Positions 14,715 to 23,455 are shown, counted from the stretch's first letter. The stretch is 29,011 bases of DNA from JBOHNM01 sp050730675 (GCA_050730675.1 JBOHNM010000034.1:1-29011), one strand, 5' to 3'. Numbers and translations are program-made. The notes: generated by a model not told the origin, from the letters alone.

Positions 14715-16277
14715 ATGCGTTTCGATACCTCCCAACACATGCGGATGAGCCAGCAGATGAAGCTGGCGCCGCACATGATCCAGTCGATGGAGATCCTGCA
14801 GATGGGTCTCGCCGAGCTGGAGGAGCGCATCGAGCAGGAGCTCGAGAGCAACGCGACGCTCGAGCAGGCCGACGGCTCCGAGCCCGCTGCGGCCGTCGAG
14901 GGCCTGGGCAACCGTGACGACGAGCAGCCCGGGGGCGACCCGCTCGCCGAGAACGGCCCGCTGCGCGTGGACGAGGGCTCCGGGCGCGACGATTTCGAGC
15001 GGCTCGGTTCGTACGAGGAAGACAACCCCGACGTCGCGGAGAACCAGTACTCCGCATCCGAGGCACGCATCGAGCGCGAGGAGCGCGATACGCGCACCCG
15101 CACCGGCGAGGACGGCACCGACTCCAAGATGGAGGCGATGGCCAACACCGCGGCGCGGGGCGAGAACCTGCAGGAACAGCTGCAAGAGCAGTGGGGGCTG
15201 GTCGATGTCGATCCGGTGCTCCGCCCGCTGGGCGAACTGATCATCGGGTACATCGAGGACGACGGGTACCTGCGCACGCCGCTGGAGACGATCATCGACC
15301 GCGCCCCGCCGGGCAAGGACGGCGCGCGTCCGGCTCCCGAGCAGATGGAGCGGGCCCTGCGGGCGGTGCAGCTCATGCTCGAGCCGGCGGGGATCGCCGC
15401 GCGGGACCAGCGCGAGTGCCTGCTGCTGCAGATCGATTCGCGCGAGGATGGCGGCGAGAGCGCCGAGTCCTGGGAGCTGGTCCGCAAGATCATCGACGGG
15501 CAGCTCGAGGACCTCGCACAGAATCGTCTGCCCAAGATCGCCCAGAAGCTCGGCGTGAGCGTGGATCATGTGCACCAGGCCATCGAGAAGCTCAAGACGC
15601 TCAGCCTGGCGCCGGGGCGGCAACTGGTCAACACCGCCGAACCCGGCATTGTGCCCGACGCGTTCGTCGAGTACGACGCCGAGCACGACCGCTACTTCGG
15701 TTATCTCAATGACCGGCGCCTGCCCAACCTGCGGATCAACCAGGAATACGCCAAGATCGCCAAGGACCGCGCCGAGGCCAAGCCGACGCGCGACTTCATC
15801 CGCACCAACCTCGCCAACGCCCAGTTCCTCATCGAGGCGATCGAGCAGCGCAAGCGCACCATCCTCCGTGTGCTCGAGGCGGTCATCGCCGCCCAGCGCG
15901 ACTTCTTCGATTTCGGGCCGCAAGCGATCAAGCCGTTGCCGATGACCAAGGTCGCCGAGCAACTCGGCATCCACGTGGCAACGGTGAGCCGCGCCGTCGC
16001 GGACAAGTACGTGCAGACGCCGCGGGGCATCGTGGCGCTCCGCAAGTTCTTCACCGGCGGCACAACCAACGACAGCGGCGAAGAGGTCGCGTGGGACGCC
16101 ATCAAGGTGGCGCTCCAGGACGTGATCGAGAAAGAGGACAAGAAGAACCCCCTCAGCGACGACCAGATCGTCGAGGAGTTGAAGAAGCGCGGCCTCGAGA
16201 TCGCGCGGCGCACCGTCGCCAAGTACCGCGGCCAGCTCGGCGTGCCGACGGGGCGGCTGCGGAAGGTGCATGAATGA
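14715..16277 (+). CDS. rpoN: RNA polymerase sigma-54 factor RpoN
   Basis: The 520-aa protein has the three sigma-54 regions. Region I starts right at MRFDTSQHMRMSQQMKLAPH and is Gln/Leu/Met-rich, which supports ATG 14715 over an upstream GTG at 14667, although no good ribosome site is visible. A long acidic linker (~55-150, region II) follows, then the core-binding region, a helix-turn-helix at ~410-430 (MTKVAEQLGIHVATVSRAV), and the diagnostic RpoN box ARRTVAKYRG at 497-506. It directs transcription from -24/-12 promoters with enhancer-binding ATPases. None of the usual neighbours (lptB, hpf, ptsN) occurs in the window. It converges on the cyclase gene with a 16-base gap. Confidence 0.96.
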   Translation: MRFDTSQHMRMSQQMKLAPHMIQSMEILQMGLAELEERIEQELESNATLEQADGSEPAAAVEGLGNRDDEQPGGDPLAENGPLRVDEGSGRDDFERLGSYEEDNPDVAENQYSASEARIEREERDTRTRTGEDGTDSKMEAMANTAARGENLQEQLQEQWGLVDVDPVLRPLGELIIGYIEDDGYLRTPLETIIDRAPPGKDGARPAPEQMERALRAVQLMLEPAGIAARDQRECLLLQIDSREDGGESAESWELVRKIIDGQLEDLAQNRLPKIAQKLGVSVDHVHQAIEKLKTLSLAPGRQLVNTAEPGIVPDAFVEYDAEHDRYFGYLNDRRLPNLRINQEYAKIAKDRAEAKPTRDFIRTNLANAQFLIEAIEQRKRTILRVLEAVIAAQRDFFDFGPQAIKPLPMTKVAEQLGIHVATVSRAVADKYVQTPRGIVALRKFFTGGTTNDSGEEVAWDAIKVALQDVIEKEDKKNPLSDDQIVEELKKRGLEIARRTVAKYRGQLGVPTGRLRKVHE

Positions 16278-16281
16278 TCGG

Positions 16282-16313
16282 CCCCCACTCCCATTAGGAA
16301 ATGGGAGAGGGGG
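16282..16313. terminator. Possible bidirectional terminator hairpin between rpoN and shc
   Basis: An inverted repeat CCCCCaCTCCCATT/AATGGGAGaGGGGG (16282-16295 with 16300-16313) with a four-base loop and a single mismatch spans the 3' ends of both convergent genes and covers the cyclase stop codon. There is no T-run, so termination is only inferred. Confidence 0.45.
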
Positions 16314-18429
16314 TAAGACTCGCGTACCTTGCCAGCGCCTTCAACGGAAAACTGTGCCGGTACAGGTGGTACCGCAGGTAGAAGACCTTCGGGAAGCCTG
16401 TGCCCGTGAACCAGTGCTCGTTCCAGCCGCCGGCCAGGTCGTGGACGTGGTCCAGCGATGGATCGAGTGCACCTGTGACCGGTCCGGAAGTCGCCGCCGG
16501 CACGAACGGGCGCTTGTCCTCGTCGAGCTGCTCATTGAGCAGGAACTCCGCGGCACGCCGGATCGCCGGGTGGTCGCTCTCGCACAGGTGCATCAGCGTC
16601 ACCATCGCCCACGCCGTTTGGCTCGCGGTGCTCGGACCATTGCCCATCAGTGAGCGATCGAGGTACGAGTTGGCGCTCTCGCCGAAGCCGCCGTCGGCGT
16701 TCTGGTGTTGCAGCAGCCACTCGCGCGTCTTCACCAGCGCCGGATGATCGCGTGAGACACCGCCGCAGATCAAGCCGTTCACCGCCTGCCACGTGCCGTA
16801 GATGTAGTTGACGCCCCAGCGGCCGAGCCAGCACCCCTCCGACTGCTGCGTGTCGAACAGGTACTGCACGCCGCGGCGGATCGCGGGGTGCTCGGGGCGC
16901 ACGCCGCAGGTGTACAGCGATTCGATCACACGCCCGGCGATATCCGAGCAACTGGGGTCCTGCATGGCGTTGTGGTCGGCGAATGGGATCGCCTCCATCC
17001 AGCGCCGGTCCTTGGTGCGGTCGAAGGCCGCCCACCCGCCGTCGTCGTTCTGCATCGCGAAGATCCACTGCACCGCGCGGTTGGCGGCGTCGCGGTTGGC
17101 CGTTTCGCCCGGCCGGTCGCCGGCGCGCCAGAGGGCCCGGGCCACCATGCACGTGTCGTCCACGTCGGGATACCAGTCGTTGCGGTACTCGAAGGCCCAC
17201 ATCGCCGTGTCCACGCCGGGACGCAGGTGGCGGTGCTCGGGGCGGAAGTTGTCGATGTGGTCGCCCCGGCGGAGAACTTCGCGGGCGCGCAGCCAGTCGC
17301 AGGCGCGGGCGAGGCGCTCGTCACTCGCCGCCGTCTCGCCGGCCTCGGCAAGAGCATCGATGGCGATGGCCGAGTCCCACACGGCGGAGAAGCACGGCTG
17401 CAGGCGGATGTGGTCGAGCTTGGCGTCGGCGTTGGGCTCGTCGAGCATGAACGCGTCAAGGTCCTTCTCGGCCGTGGCGATCAGCGGGTGCGTACGCGCA
17501 TAGCCCAAGGCCTGGAAGGCCACTTGGATGTAGACCATCGGCGGGAAGATTGCGCCGAGGCCCTCGGTCGTCTTCGGGTCCACGCGTTGGACGATCCACT
17601 GCTCGGCGCGCTCGATCGCGACTTTGCGGAGGGGCGTGAACCCCACGCGCCGGCAGAGCTTCATCGCCCGGTCGGCCACGAGGAAGAAGTTGTTCCAGGT
17701 GATCGGCTCGTCAGCGCTCCAAGGCTTGTTGAGCCTGGTCTTCTTGCTCAGGTCGAGGAAGAGTTCATCGGCATTGAACCCCGGCGGCAAGCGGCGCACC
17801 GGCTGCAGCGCGCTGCAGAGCGCCAGCGGCAGGATCATCGTCCGCGTCCATGCCGCCACCTTGCACAGGTGGAACGGGAACCAGCGCGGCAGGAGCACAA
17901 TCTGCGGCGGGATCGCCGGGCACGCCTCCCACGACACAATCCCGAGGCACGCGAGGTAGAACATCGAGAACGTGTTGATTGTCTCGGCCCCGCCGCGCGA
18001 ACGGATGAGTTCGTGGGCCCGAGCCATGTGAGGTGCATCCGGGGCATCGCCCATGAGTTTCAGGCAGACGTACGCCTTGACGCAGGCCGAGATGTCCGGC
18101 GGCGAGCCGGGGTACTGCCCCCACGAGCCGTCGGGCCGCTGGGACAGCCGGAGCTGGTTGGCGATCCGCGGCAGCAGCCGCCGCTCCCGCTCGGCCCCTT
18201 CGTGGCCGAGGATGAACTTCATCAGCAGGTACTCGCTGGAAAGGATCGAGTCCCCCTCCAGCTCGGCGCACCAGTGGAACCCGGGGAACTCCGGACGGTC
18301 GTTCCGCTGCTTGGAGTACAGGGCGTCCCGGGCCCGCTCCACGGCGGCTCGGAGGCGGCGCCCCAGCGGCAGGCTGGCTGCCGGGCGGTCAACGGCGATC
18401 GGCTTGGCGGGGGTCTGGAGCGTGGTCAT
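16294..18429 (-). CDS. shc: Squalene-hopene cyclase
   Basis: The protein is 711 aa from ATG 18429, in line with the family (about 630-720); the frame stays open further upstream but that part has no family features. The catalytic DVDDT motif (family DxDD) is at 422-426, and QW-type repeats are visible, for example QNDDGGWAAF near 460 and QNADGGFGES near 576. The C-terminus GTGFPKVFYLRYHLYRHSFP is characteristic. The enzyme cyclises squalene to hopene or hopanol at the membrane, the first step of hopanoid synthesis. No squalene synthesis genes (hpnCDE) or hopanoid modification genes are adjacent, so the pathway is dispersed in this genome. It could be a related triterpene cyclase, but DxDD argues against an oxidosqualene (sterol) cyclase. 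Confidence 0.93.
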   Translation of the reverse strand: MTTLQTPAKPIAVDRPAASLPLGRRLRAAVERARDALYSKQRNDRPEFPGFHWCAELEGDSILSSEYLLMKFILGHEGAERERRLLPRIANQLRLSQRPDGSWGQYPGSPPDISACVKAYVCLKLMGDAPDAPHMARAHELIRSRGGAETINTFSMFYLACLGIVSWEACPAIPPQIVLLPRWFPFHLCKVAAWTRTMILPLALCSALQPVRRLPPGFNADELFLDLSKKTRLNKPWSADEPITWNNFFLVADRAMKLCRRVGFTPLRKVAIERAEQWIVQRVDPKTTEGLGAIFPPMVYIQVAFQALGYARTHPLIATAEKDLDAFMLDEPNADAKLDHIRLQPCFSAVWDSAIAIDALAEAGETAASDERLARACDWLRAREVLRRGDHIDNFRPEHRHLRPGVDTAMWAFEYRNDWYPDVDDTCMVARALWRAGDRPGETANRDAANRAVQWIFAMQNDDGGWAAFDRTKDRRWMEAIPFADHNAMQDPSCSDIAGRVIESLYTCGVRPEHPAIRRGVQYLFDTQQSEGCWLGRWGVNYIYGTWQAVNGLICGGVSRDHPALVKTREWLLQHQNADGGFGESANSYLDRSLMGNGPSTASQTAWAMVTLMHLCESDHPAIRRAAEFLLNEQLDEDKRPFVPAATSGPVTGALDPSLDHVHDLAGGWNEHWFTGTGFPKVFYLRYHLYRHSFPLKALARYASLTPSPIS

Positions 18430-18709
18430 GCGAAGGACGAGTTTAGGAAGCCCGCGCCCGGTTGATGCTCGGTTCGCAGGGTGTTTGGTTATCGGGCGAG
18501 AACCGGAGCGCCCGGAAAACCCCGGGCGAAGCCGGCATGAAACTGATCGGTAACACCACCAATGAACATGCCGGGGTGGGGACGATTCCCCCGAACCGGC
18601 GCATCTGTTGGTGCGTCCAAATCTGCAGCAAATTCCGCACGCCTCAAACAGGTGGACGGACCGATCGAATAGACTGTTCGGAGCGCCATCCGGCGCAGGA
18701 GCCCACGCC
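18430..18709. promoter_or_regulatory. 280-bp divergent intergenic region with nested inverted repeats
   Basis: This region must hold the promoters for shc (leftwards) and the coiled-coil protein gene (rightwards). It contains CGCCCGG/CCGGGCG (18509-18515 with 18522-18528) and CCGGCATG/CATGCCGG (18532-18539 with 18567-18574). A small open frame (18462-18713) crosses it but has no family features and I do not call it. No convincing -35/-10 pair was found by eye. Confidence 0.4.
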
Positions 18710-20518
18710 ATGAACGATATTGCCCGCGTCATCCGACAGGCCGCCTGGCGAATCGGCGTCTCGCGGTTCCTCGAGGCAATGGTGTGGCTTGCGTGCGCGG
18801 CGTTCCTTGCCGCGGCATTGGTGCGCGTCGCCGAGAAGCTCGGGCTGATGACGGCCAACTGGACGCAGATCGCGATGTACGCCCCGCCGGGCGTGATCGT
18901 GCTGGCGATTGTGTACGCGCTTGTGCGGCGCCTGCCGGCGCTCGCGGTGGCGCGGCGCGTCGATGAGGGCGCCGATCTGCGCGAGAGCCTCTCGACCGCG
19001 CTGCACGTTCAAGGCACCGAGGACCCGTGGGCCCGCAACGTCGTCGAGTACGCCCAGCGCAAAGCTGTGGGCGTCAACGTCGCCCAGGCCGTGCCGATCA
19101 CGGCGCCGCGCCGCTGGCCGGCCGTGCTGATCGCGGCGTTCGCGCTGCTGATCACCTGGCTGCTCCCCCAGTACGACGTGCTCAACAGCCGTGCCAAGGC
19201 GGAAGTCGCGCGTAAGAGCGAGGAGAAAGCCCAGCAGGTCAAGGCCGAGACCGACAAGGCCATCAACAAGATCAAGGAAGACCTCGCCAAGCTCGACCCC
19301 GGTCTGAAGAAGGATTCGGGCGAGGACAAGAAGCTCGAGGGCGAGAAGGCCAAGCCCCTCACCCCCGAGCAGATCCAGCGCGCCGCCATCAAGGAACTGA
19401 CGAGCCTCAAGGAGAAGGCCGAGCAGCTCCGCGAAGGCATCAAGGCCAAGACCGCCGAGACCCTCGCCGACAAGCTGCGTGACCTCAAGCCCGGCATGGG
19501 CCCCATGGACAAGATGGCCTCGGCGATGGGCCAGGGCGATTTCGCCAAGGCCAAGCAGGAACTGCAGGAGATGTCCAAGGCCCTCGCCAACGGCGAGATG
19601 AGCGCCGACCAGAAGGCCGCCCTCGAGAAGCAGCTTGAGAACATGGCCAAGCAGCTCGACAAGATGGCCGCCGAGAAGAAGGAACTCGAGAACAAGCTCG
19701 CCGCGGCGGGCCTCGACCCCAAGCTTGCCAGCAGCCCCGAGGCCCTGAAGAAGGCTTTGGAAAACCTGACGCCCGAGCAGAAGCAGGCGTGCGAGAACGC
19801 CTCACAGGCGTGCCAGAACGCTTCGAGCCAGTGCGAGAGCATGAGCAGCGCCATGAGCCAGCTCGCCCAGGCGATGCAGAAGTCCGGTCAGGAAGGCCAG
19901 CAGCAGCAGGCCGACGCGGCCCAAGCCCTCAGCGACCAACTCTCCAAGGCCGAGATGGCCCAGGCCGAACTCGACGCCGCTGAGGCCGCCCTCTCCGAGT
20001 GCAACAAGGAACTGGCGGGTGCGTGCGAGAAGGCCGGCGACTGCGAAGGTGGCAGCGGCGACAAGATGGGCGAGTGCGACAGCGACAAGCCCGGCACCAA
20101 GCCTTTCAGCGAGGGCGAGAATGAAGGTCAGGGCGCCGGCCGCGGCGGCCCGGGCATCAGCAGCGGCGGGGGCGACCCCGGCGAGGCCGCGGCCCAGGAG
20201 AAGTGGGCCAAGCGTAAGAGCCGTTCGCCGATGGGCAACGGTCCGATGATCGGCTCCATGATGATCCAGGGCGAGCAGGTCAAGGGCGAGAGCAAAGCCC
20301 AGTTCAAGGAAGTCGTCGAGGCCGCCAACAAGCAGGCCGCTGACCAGGTGACCAACAACGTCATCCCGCGTGAGTACCAGGAAGTCGTCAAGGGCTACTT
20401 CAGCGACCTGGCCAAGAAGGCGGGCACGGCGGAGTTCAAGAGCGAAACCAAGGTCGAGGCCAAGCCCGATGCCAAGAAGACCGACGCGGGGGCCAAGCCC
20501 GCCGACGCAAAGAAGTGA
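18710..20518 (+). CDS. Large membrane-anchored coiled-coil protein (DUF4175-like)
   Basis: The start is ATG 18710, with AGGAG at 18697-18701; the product is 602 aa. Three hydrophobic segments lie at ~22-40, 54-72 and 135-152. A long Lys/Glu/Ala-rich coiled-coil region (~160-400) follows, then a Cys/Gln/Ser-containing stretch (ENASQACQNASSQC) and a Gly-rich linker (~480-510). The C-terminal part (GESKAQFKEVV..., IPREYQEVVKGYF) resembles the conserved end of large membrane proteins encoded near MoxR ATPase/DUF58/von Willebrand clusters. The N-terminal ARRVDEGADLRESLSTAL resembles DUF4175-like proteins. That link is from memory and moderate. No MoxR or DUF58 gene is in the window, so here the gene stands alone with its own terminator. 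The role is unknown, possibly envelope-associated. Confidence 0.8.
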   Translation: MNDIARVIRQAAWRIGVSRFLEAMVWLACAAFLAAALVRVAEKLGLMTANWTQIAMYAPPGVIVLAIVYALVRRLPALAVARRVDEGADLRESLSTALHVQGTEDPWARNVVEYAQRKAVGVNVAQAVPITAPRRWPAVLIAAFALLITWLLPQYDVLNSRAKAEVARKSEEKAQQVKAETDKAINKIKEDLAKLDPGLKKDSGEDKKLEGEKAKPLTPEQIQRAAIKELTSLKEKAEQLREGIKAKTAETLADKLRDLKPGMGPMDKMASAMGQGDFAKAKQELQEMSKALANGEMSADQKAALEKQLENMAKQLDKMAAEKKELENKLAAAGLDPKLASSPEALKKALENLTPEQKQACENASQACQNASSQCESMSSAMSQLAQAMQKSGQEGQQQQADAAQALSDQLSKAEMAQAELDAAEAALSECNKELAGACEKAGDCEGGSGDKMGECDSDKPGTKPFSEGENEGQGAGRGGPGISSGGGDPGEAAAQEKWAKRKSRSPMGNGPMIGSMMIQGEQVKGESKAQFKEVVEAANKQAADQVTNNVIPREYQEVVKGYFSDLAKKAGTAEFKSETKVEAKPDAKKTDAGAKPADAKK

Positions 20519-20547
20519 TCGGCGGCACAATCCGTGTGAATAATCCC

Positions 20548-20577
20548 CGACCCGCGCCGACGCGGGTCGTTTTCTTT
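20548..20577 (+). terminator. Rho-independent terminator after the coiled-coil protein gene
   Basis: A 9-bp stem (20548-20556 with 20561-20569), a CCGA loop and a TTTTCTTT tail, 29 bases after the stop. Confidence 0.88.
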
Positions 20578-20615
20578 GCTTCCGTCCCATCGATCAAGTG
20601 CCCCGGAGTCGTGCC

Positions 20616-21593
20616 ATGATCCTTTTGCGGCTGCTGCTGGTGCTTTTCACGACGATCGCCGCGGCGCTGCTTCCCTGTTGCCGCAAGGGCGATGAAACCA
20701 AGACCGTGGTGCTCTACTCGTCTGTGGACGGTGACTTCCTCCGCCCGATCACCGACCGTTTCACCGCCCAGACGGGGATCAAGGTCCTGATCGTCGGCGA
20801 CACCGAGGCGACCAAGACCACCGGGCTGGTGCAGCGGCTGATCGCCGAGAAGGAACGCCCCCGGGCTGACGTGTGGTGGAGCAGTGAGGTGCTCGGCACG
20901 GTCCAGCTCTCCCGCGCGGGGCTGCTCGAGCCCTACACCAGCGCCGCCAGTGAGAAGGACTTCCAGGGCGGCTGGCCCAAGGACCAGCGCGGCCGCAGCG
21001 GCGACTGGTACGGCTTCGCCCTTCGCGCCCGCGTGAAGGTGACGCCCGCCGATGCACCGCCGCCGGTCGATGGCGATGTCGGCAAGGTCGCGGTGGCCAA
21101 CCCGCGCTTCGGCACCACCCGCAGCCACCTTGCCCACGTGCTGTGGAGCGCCGGCGCCGAGGACTACACCAACTTGCTCAAGGCCGTGAAGCCGGTGATC
21201 CGCATCTGCGACGGCAACGCCGCGGTGGTGCGGGCGGTGGCGCAGGGCGAGGCGCGGACGGGCTTCACCGACTACGACGATGTGGTCGCCGGCCGGCGCA
21301 ACGGCTGGAAGCTCGACTTCGAGCCCTCGGGCCCCGCGATCCCCAACACCGTGGCGATCGTCAAGGGCGGGCCCCACGCCGCCGCGGCCAGGCAGCTCGC
21401 CGACTTCATCCTCTCCGCCGAGACCGAGCGGGCCCTGGCGGCGAGCGACTCGCGGAATATCCCGTTGCGACCGGCGGTGCGGACGGAGTTCCCCGAACTG
21501 AAAGTCTTCGCGGTCGAGGTTGTGAACTGGGACGAGGTGGCCGACCGCGTGGACGAGGCGCTGGCGATCTGGGACGATGCGATCGGGAAGTGA
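20616..21593 (+). CDS. Periplasmic iron(III)-type ABC transporter substrate-binding protein
   Basis: ATG 20616 is chosen because GGAG lies seven bases upstream; a GTG at 20598 precedes that site. The product is 325 aa with an N-terminal hydrophobic segment (ILLRLLLVLFTTIAAALL) ending in two cysteines. LLPCC is a poor lipobox, so either lipoprotein or ordinary export is possible. The mature part has the family-1 binding protein pattern: VVLYSSVDGDFLRPI, FTAQTGIKVLIVGDT, RADVWWSSE, then GFTDYDDVVAG and IPNTVAIVKGGPH. This is closest to FutA/AfuA-like iron(III) binding proteins. Substrate assignment is by family resemblance; metal-binding tyrosines were not verified. No permease or ATPase gene is adjacent, so its transporter is elsewhere or it acts as an orphan. 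Confidence 0.85.
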   Translation: MILLRLLLVLFTTIAAALLPCCRKGDETKTVVLYSSVDGDFLRPITDRFTAQTGIKVLIVGDTEATKTTGLVQRLIAEKERPRADVWWSSEVLGTVQLSRAGLLEPYTSAASEKDFQGGWPKDQRGRSGDWYGFALRARVKVTPADAPPPVDGDVGKVAVANPRFGTTRSHLAHVLWSAGAEDYTNLLKAVKPVIRICDGNAAVVRAVAQGEARTGFTDYDDVVAGRRNGWKLDFEPSGPAIPNTVAIVKGGPHAAAARQLADFILSAETERALAASDSRNIPLRPAVRTEFPELKVFAVEVVNWDEVADRVDEALAIWDDAIGK

Positions 21594-21618
21594 AGCGACT
21601 GGCGAGAACGAAGACGCA

Positions 21619-22962
21619 TCACTCTTCGAGCATGCTCTTGCGCCTCAACACATGGTGGTACGCCTGCGCGAACCGGTGCGCCTCGTCACGGACGGCTTGC
21701 AGCAGCCGTAGCCCCGCGTGCGAGCGGGAGAGCTTGATCGGCGCCGTCTCGCGCTGCACGTAGACGAGTTCTTCTTTCTTCGCCAGGCTGATCACCATCG
21801 GCGGCTTCACATCGAGCTGGTCGAACGCTTCCTGGGCCGCGTGGAGTTGACCCAGCCCGCCGTCGATGAGGATGACGTCGGGATAAAGCTCCTGCCCCTG
21901 CCCCGCCTCTCGGAAGCGCCGGCTGACGACCTCCCGCAGCGCCATGTAGTCGTCGTTGTCCACCGTGCGGATCTTGTACCGCCGGTATTCCTCCTTGAAC
22001 GGCCGCCCGTCGATGAAGCACACTTTCGAGGCAACCGTCTCGCCCCCCTGCAGGTGCGCAATGTCGAACCCCTCGATGCAGCGGATCGGCGTCTCGAGGT
22101 TGAGCATCTTCTGCAGGCTCTTGACGCCCTTGTCCGGCTCGAGGATCAGGTTCTCCGTCTCGGGCTGGAAGTTGTCGGAGCGGCTGGCCCGTTCATCGAG
22201 CTTCTCGATCGTCCGGATCTGATCGCGAACCACGGCCGCCCGTTCGAACTCGTGTGCCGCGCTCGCCGTTTCCATCTCCGCGCGCAGCTCGCGGAGCATC
22301 ACGCTCCGCTTGGAGCCGAGAAACCGCACGAAGGCGTCCACGTCCCGCCGGTAGTCCTCGACGCCGATGCTCTCGTTGCACGGCGCCGTGCACTGGCCGA
22401 TCGCCTTGAGCAGGCACGGGCGGAAGAACTTGTTCCTGGGATCTCCCGCCAAGATGTCGAGCGAGCACGTGCGGAACTTGAAGACGCGCTGGAGCATCTG
22501 CACCGCTTCTCGCAATGCCCCGGCGTTGGTGAACGGCCCGAAGAGCTTGCCGCCGATGAGCGCCGGGTCGCTCGGGTTGCGCGTCACAAAGACGCGCGGG
22601 TAATCCTCTTTCAACTGGATCGCCAGGTACGGGAAGCTCTTGCCGTCCTTGAGCCGGACGTTGAACTTCGGCGCCGGCTTCAGGTCCTTGATCAACCGGT
22701 TCTCGGTGAGCAGCGCCTCCCACTCGCCCTCGCACTCGATGAAGTCGAAGTCCTCGACGACGTCGAGCATCGGCTCCTTCTTGAACCCCAAGTCCGCCGA
22801 CGGCACGAAGTAGCTCGACACGCGGTCGGGCAGCACCAGCGCCTTGCCGACGTAGACGACCACCCCCTCGGCGTCCTTCATCAGGTACACGCCGGGGACG
22901 GGCGAGAGTTCCCGCGCCTTGCGCAGCAGGCGGGCGAGTCGTTCGTCACGGGTCTCGGGCAC
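21619..22962 (-). CDS. uvrC: Compact UvrC-type excinuclease subunit
   Basis: The start is GTG 22962; the product is 447 aa, well short of the usual ~600. The GIY-YIG nuclease domain is at ~20-100 (GVYLMKD, VVYVGKA, Arg47 in DRVSSYF, Glu88 in TENRLIKDLKP). Four cysteines (166, 183, 191, 195) match the Fe-S cysteine spacing region of UvrC, and the UVR motif (UvrB contact) is at ~222-256. The RNase H-like 5' nuclease domain keeps its catalytic set (D300 in GFDIAHLQG, D367 in LIDGGLGQL, H429 in RDEAHRFA). It lacks most of the ~100-130-residue segment between UVR and RNase H domains, and it stops directly after the nuclease domain, so the tandem HhH DNA-binding domain is missing. Both nuclease sites look intact, so it is probably active. 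It is the last gene of the minus-strand run. Confidence 0.9.
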   Translation of the reverse strand: MPETRDERLARLLRKARELSPVPGVYLMKDAEGVVVYVGKALVLPDRVSSYFVPSADLGFKKEPMLDVVEDFDFIECEGEWEALLTENRLIKDLKPAPKFNVRLKDGKSFPYLAIQLKEDYPRVFVTRNPSDPALIGGKLFGPFTNAGALREAVQMLQRVFKFRTCSLDILAGDPRNKFFRPCLLKAIGQCTAPCNESIGVEDYRRDVDAFVRFLGSKRSVMLRELRAEMETASAAHEFERAAVVRDQIRTIEKLDERASRSDNFQPETENLILEPDKGVKSLQKMLNLETPIRCIEGFDIAHLQGGETVASKVCFIDGRPFKEEYRRYKIRTVDNDDYMALREVVSRRFREAGQGQELYPDVILIDGGLGQLHAAQEAFDQLDVKPPMVISLAKKEELVYVQRETAPIKLSRSHAGLRLLQAVRDEAHRFAQAYHHVLRRKSMLEE

Positions 22963-23034
22963 CGGGGATCTTAGGTTGTTTCCGGGTTGCTGCGGGCCGC
23001 AAGTTGAGCAAGCACTTCGCGCTGGCGGCGCAGG

Positions 23035-23455
23035 CTAATCGGCATCGTCGGGCAGGGTGCGCTCACCCCAGACCATCGTGTAGTTCATCACGAAGGCCGG
23101 GAACGCGACGACGGTCCACCAATGCTCGAGCAGGCCCGGGTACCGGCGGCAGTTCTTCGAAGAACAACTCTGTCGCGCCGCGGTCTTCGTCGAGGCAATA
23201 GACATGCTCGGGAGTCGGCCCTTCGACGCGGAACGCGAGGATAATCTGGTCGATGGTGAGCAGATCGCTCTTGTACGAGACGATCTCGCGCACGTCGGTC
23301 CAGCGGATCCGGCAGATGCGTCGGCCGTCGCCTCGACGACGAACCAGAATCGTGTCATCCCACTCCAGCGACCCGGTCGCTATCATCGCCTCGGTGCGGC
23401 GGCGCATCCGCCGGCGCACCCGCCAGGATCGGAGGATCCGCTCGAACATCGTCAC
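23035..23455 (-). pseudogene. Small conserved protein gene of unknown function, frameshifted
   Basis: Reading from GTG 23455, one frame encodes MTMFERILRSW... up to FFEELP; the continuation GLLEHWWTVVAFPAFVMNY and the end TLPDDAD* lie in another frame, with the stop at 23035. The join is near 23143-23151. Total length (421 bases) is one base more than a multiple of three, so a single inserted base (or two lost) restores ~139 aa. The middle (IRWTDVREIVSYKSDLLTID) fits a small family of uncharacterised proteins of this size; no function is known. The start overlaps the stop of the upstream amidohydrolase gene as GTGA, implying translational coupling. An alternative ATG is at 23449. Whether the frameshift is real or a sequence error cannot be told here. 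Confidence 0.7.

Noticed and set aside
14694..16271. A 525-codon antisense frame opposite rpoN
   Set aside because: RpoN is unambiguous on the plus strand; the antisense translation is Leu/Asp/His-rich without family features.
16888..18465. A 525-codon plus-strand frame opposite the squalene-hopene cyclase
   Set aside because: The minus-strand cyclase has its catalytic DVDDT and QW motifs; the plus-strand frame has none and no ribosome site.
18462..18713. Small 83-codon frame with several cysteines between shc and the coiled-coil gene
   Set aside because: It lacks a ribosome site and family features, and it overlaps the inverted repeats and the next gene's start.
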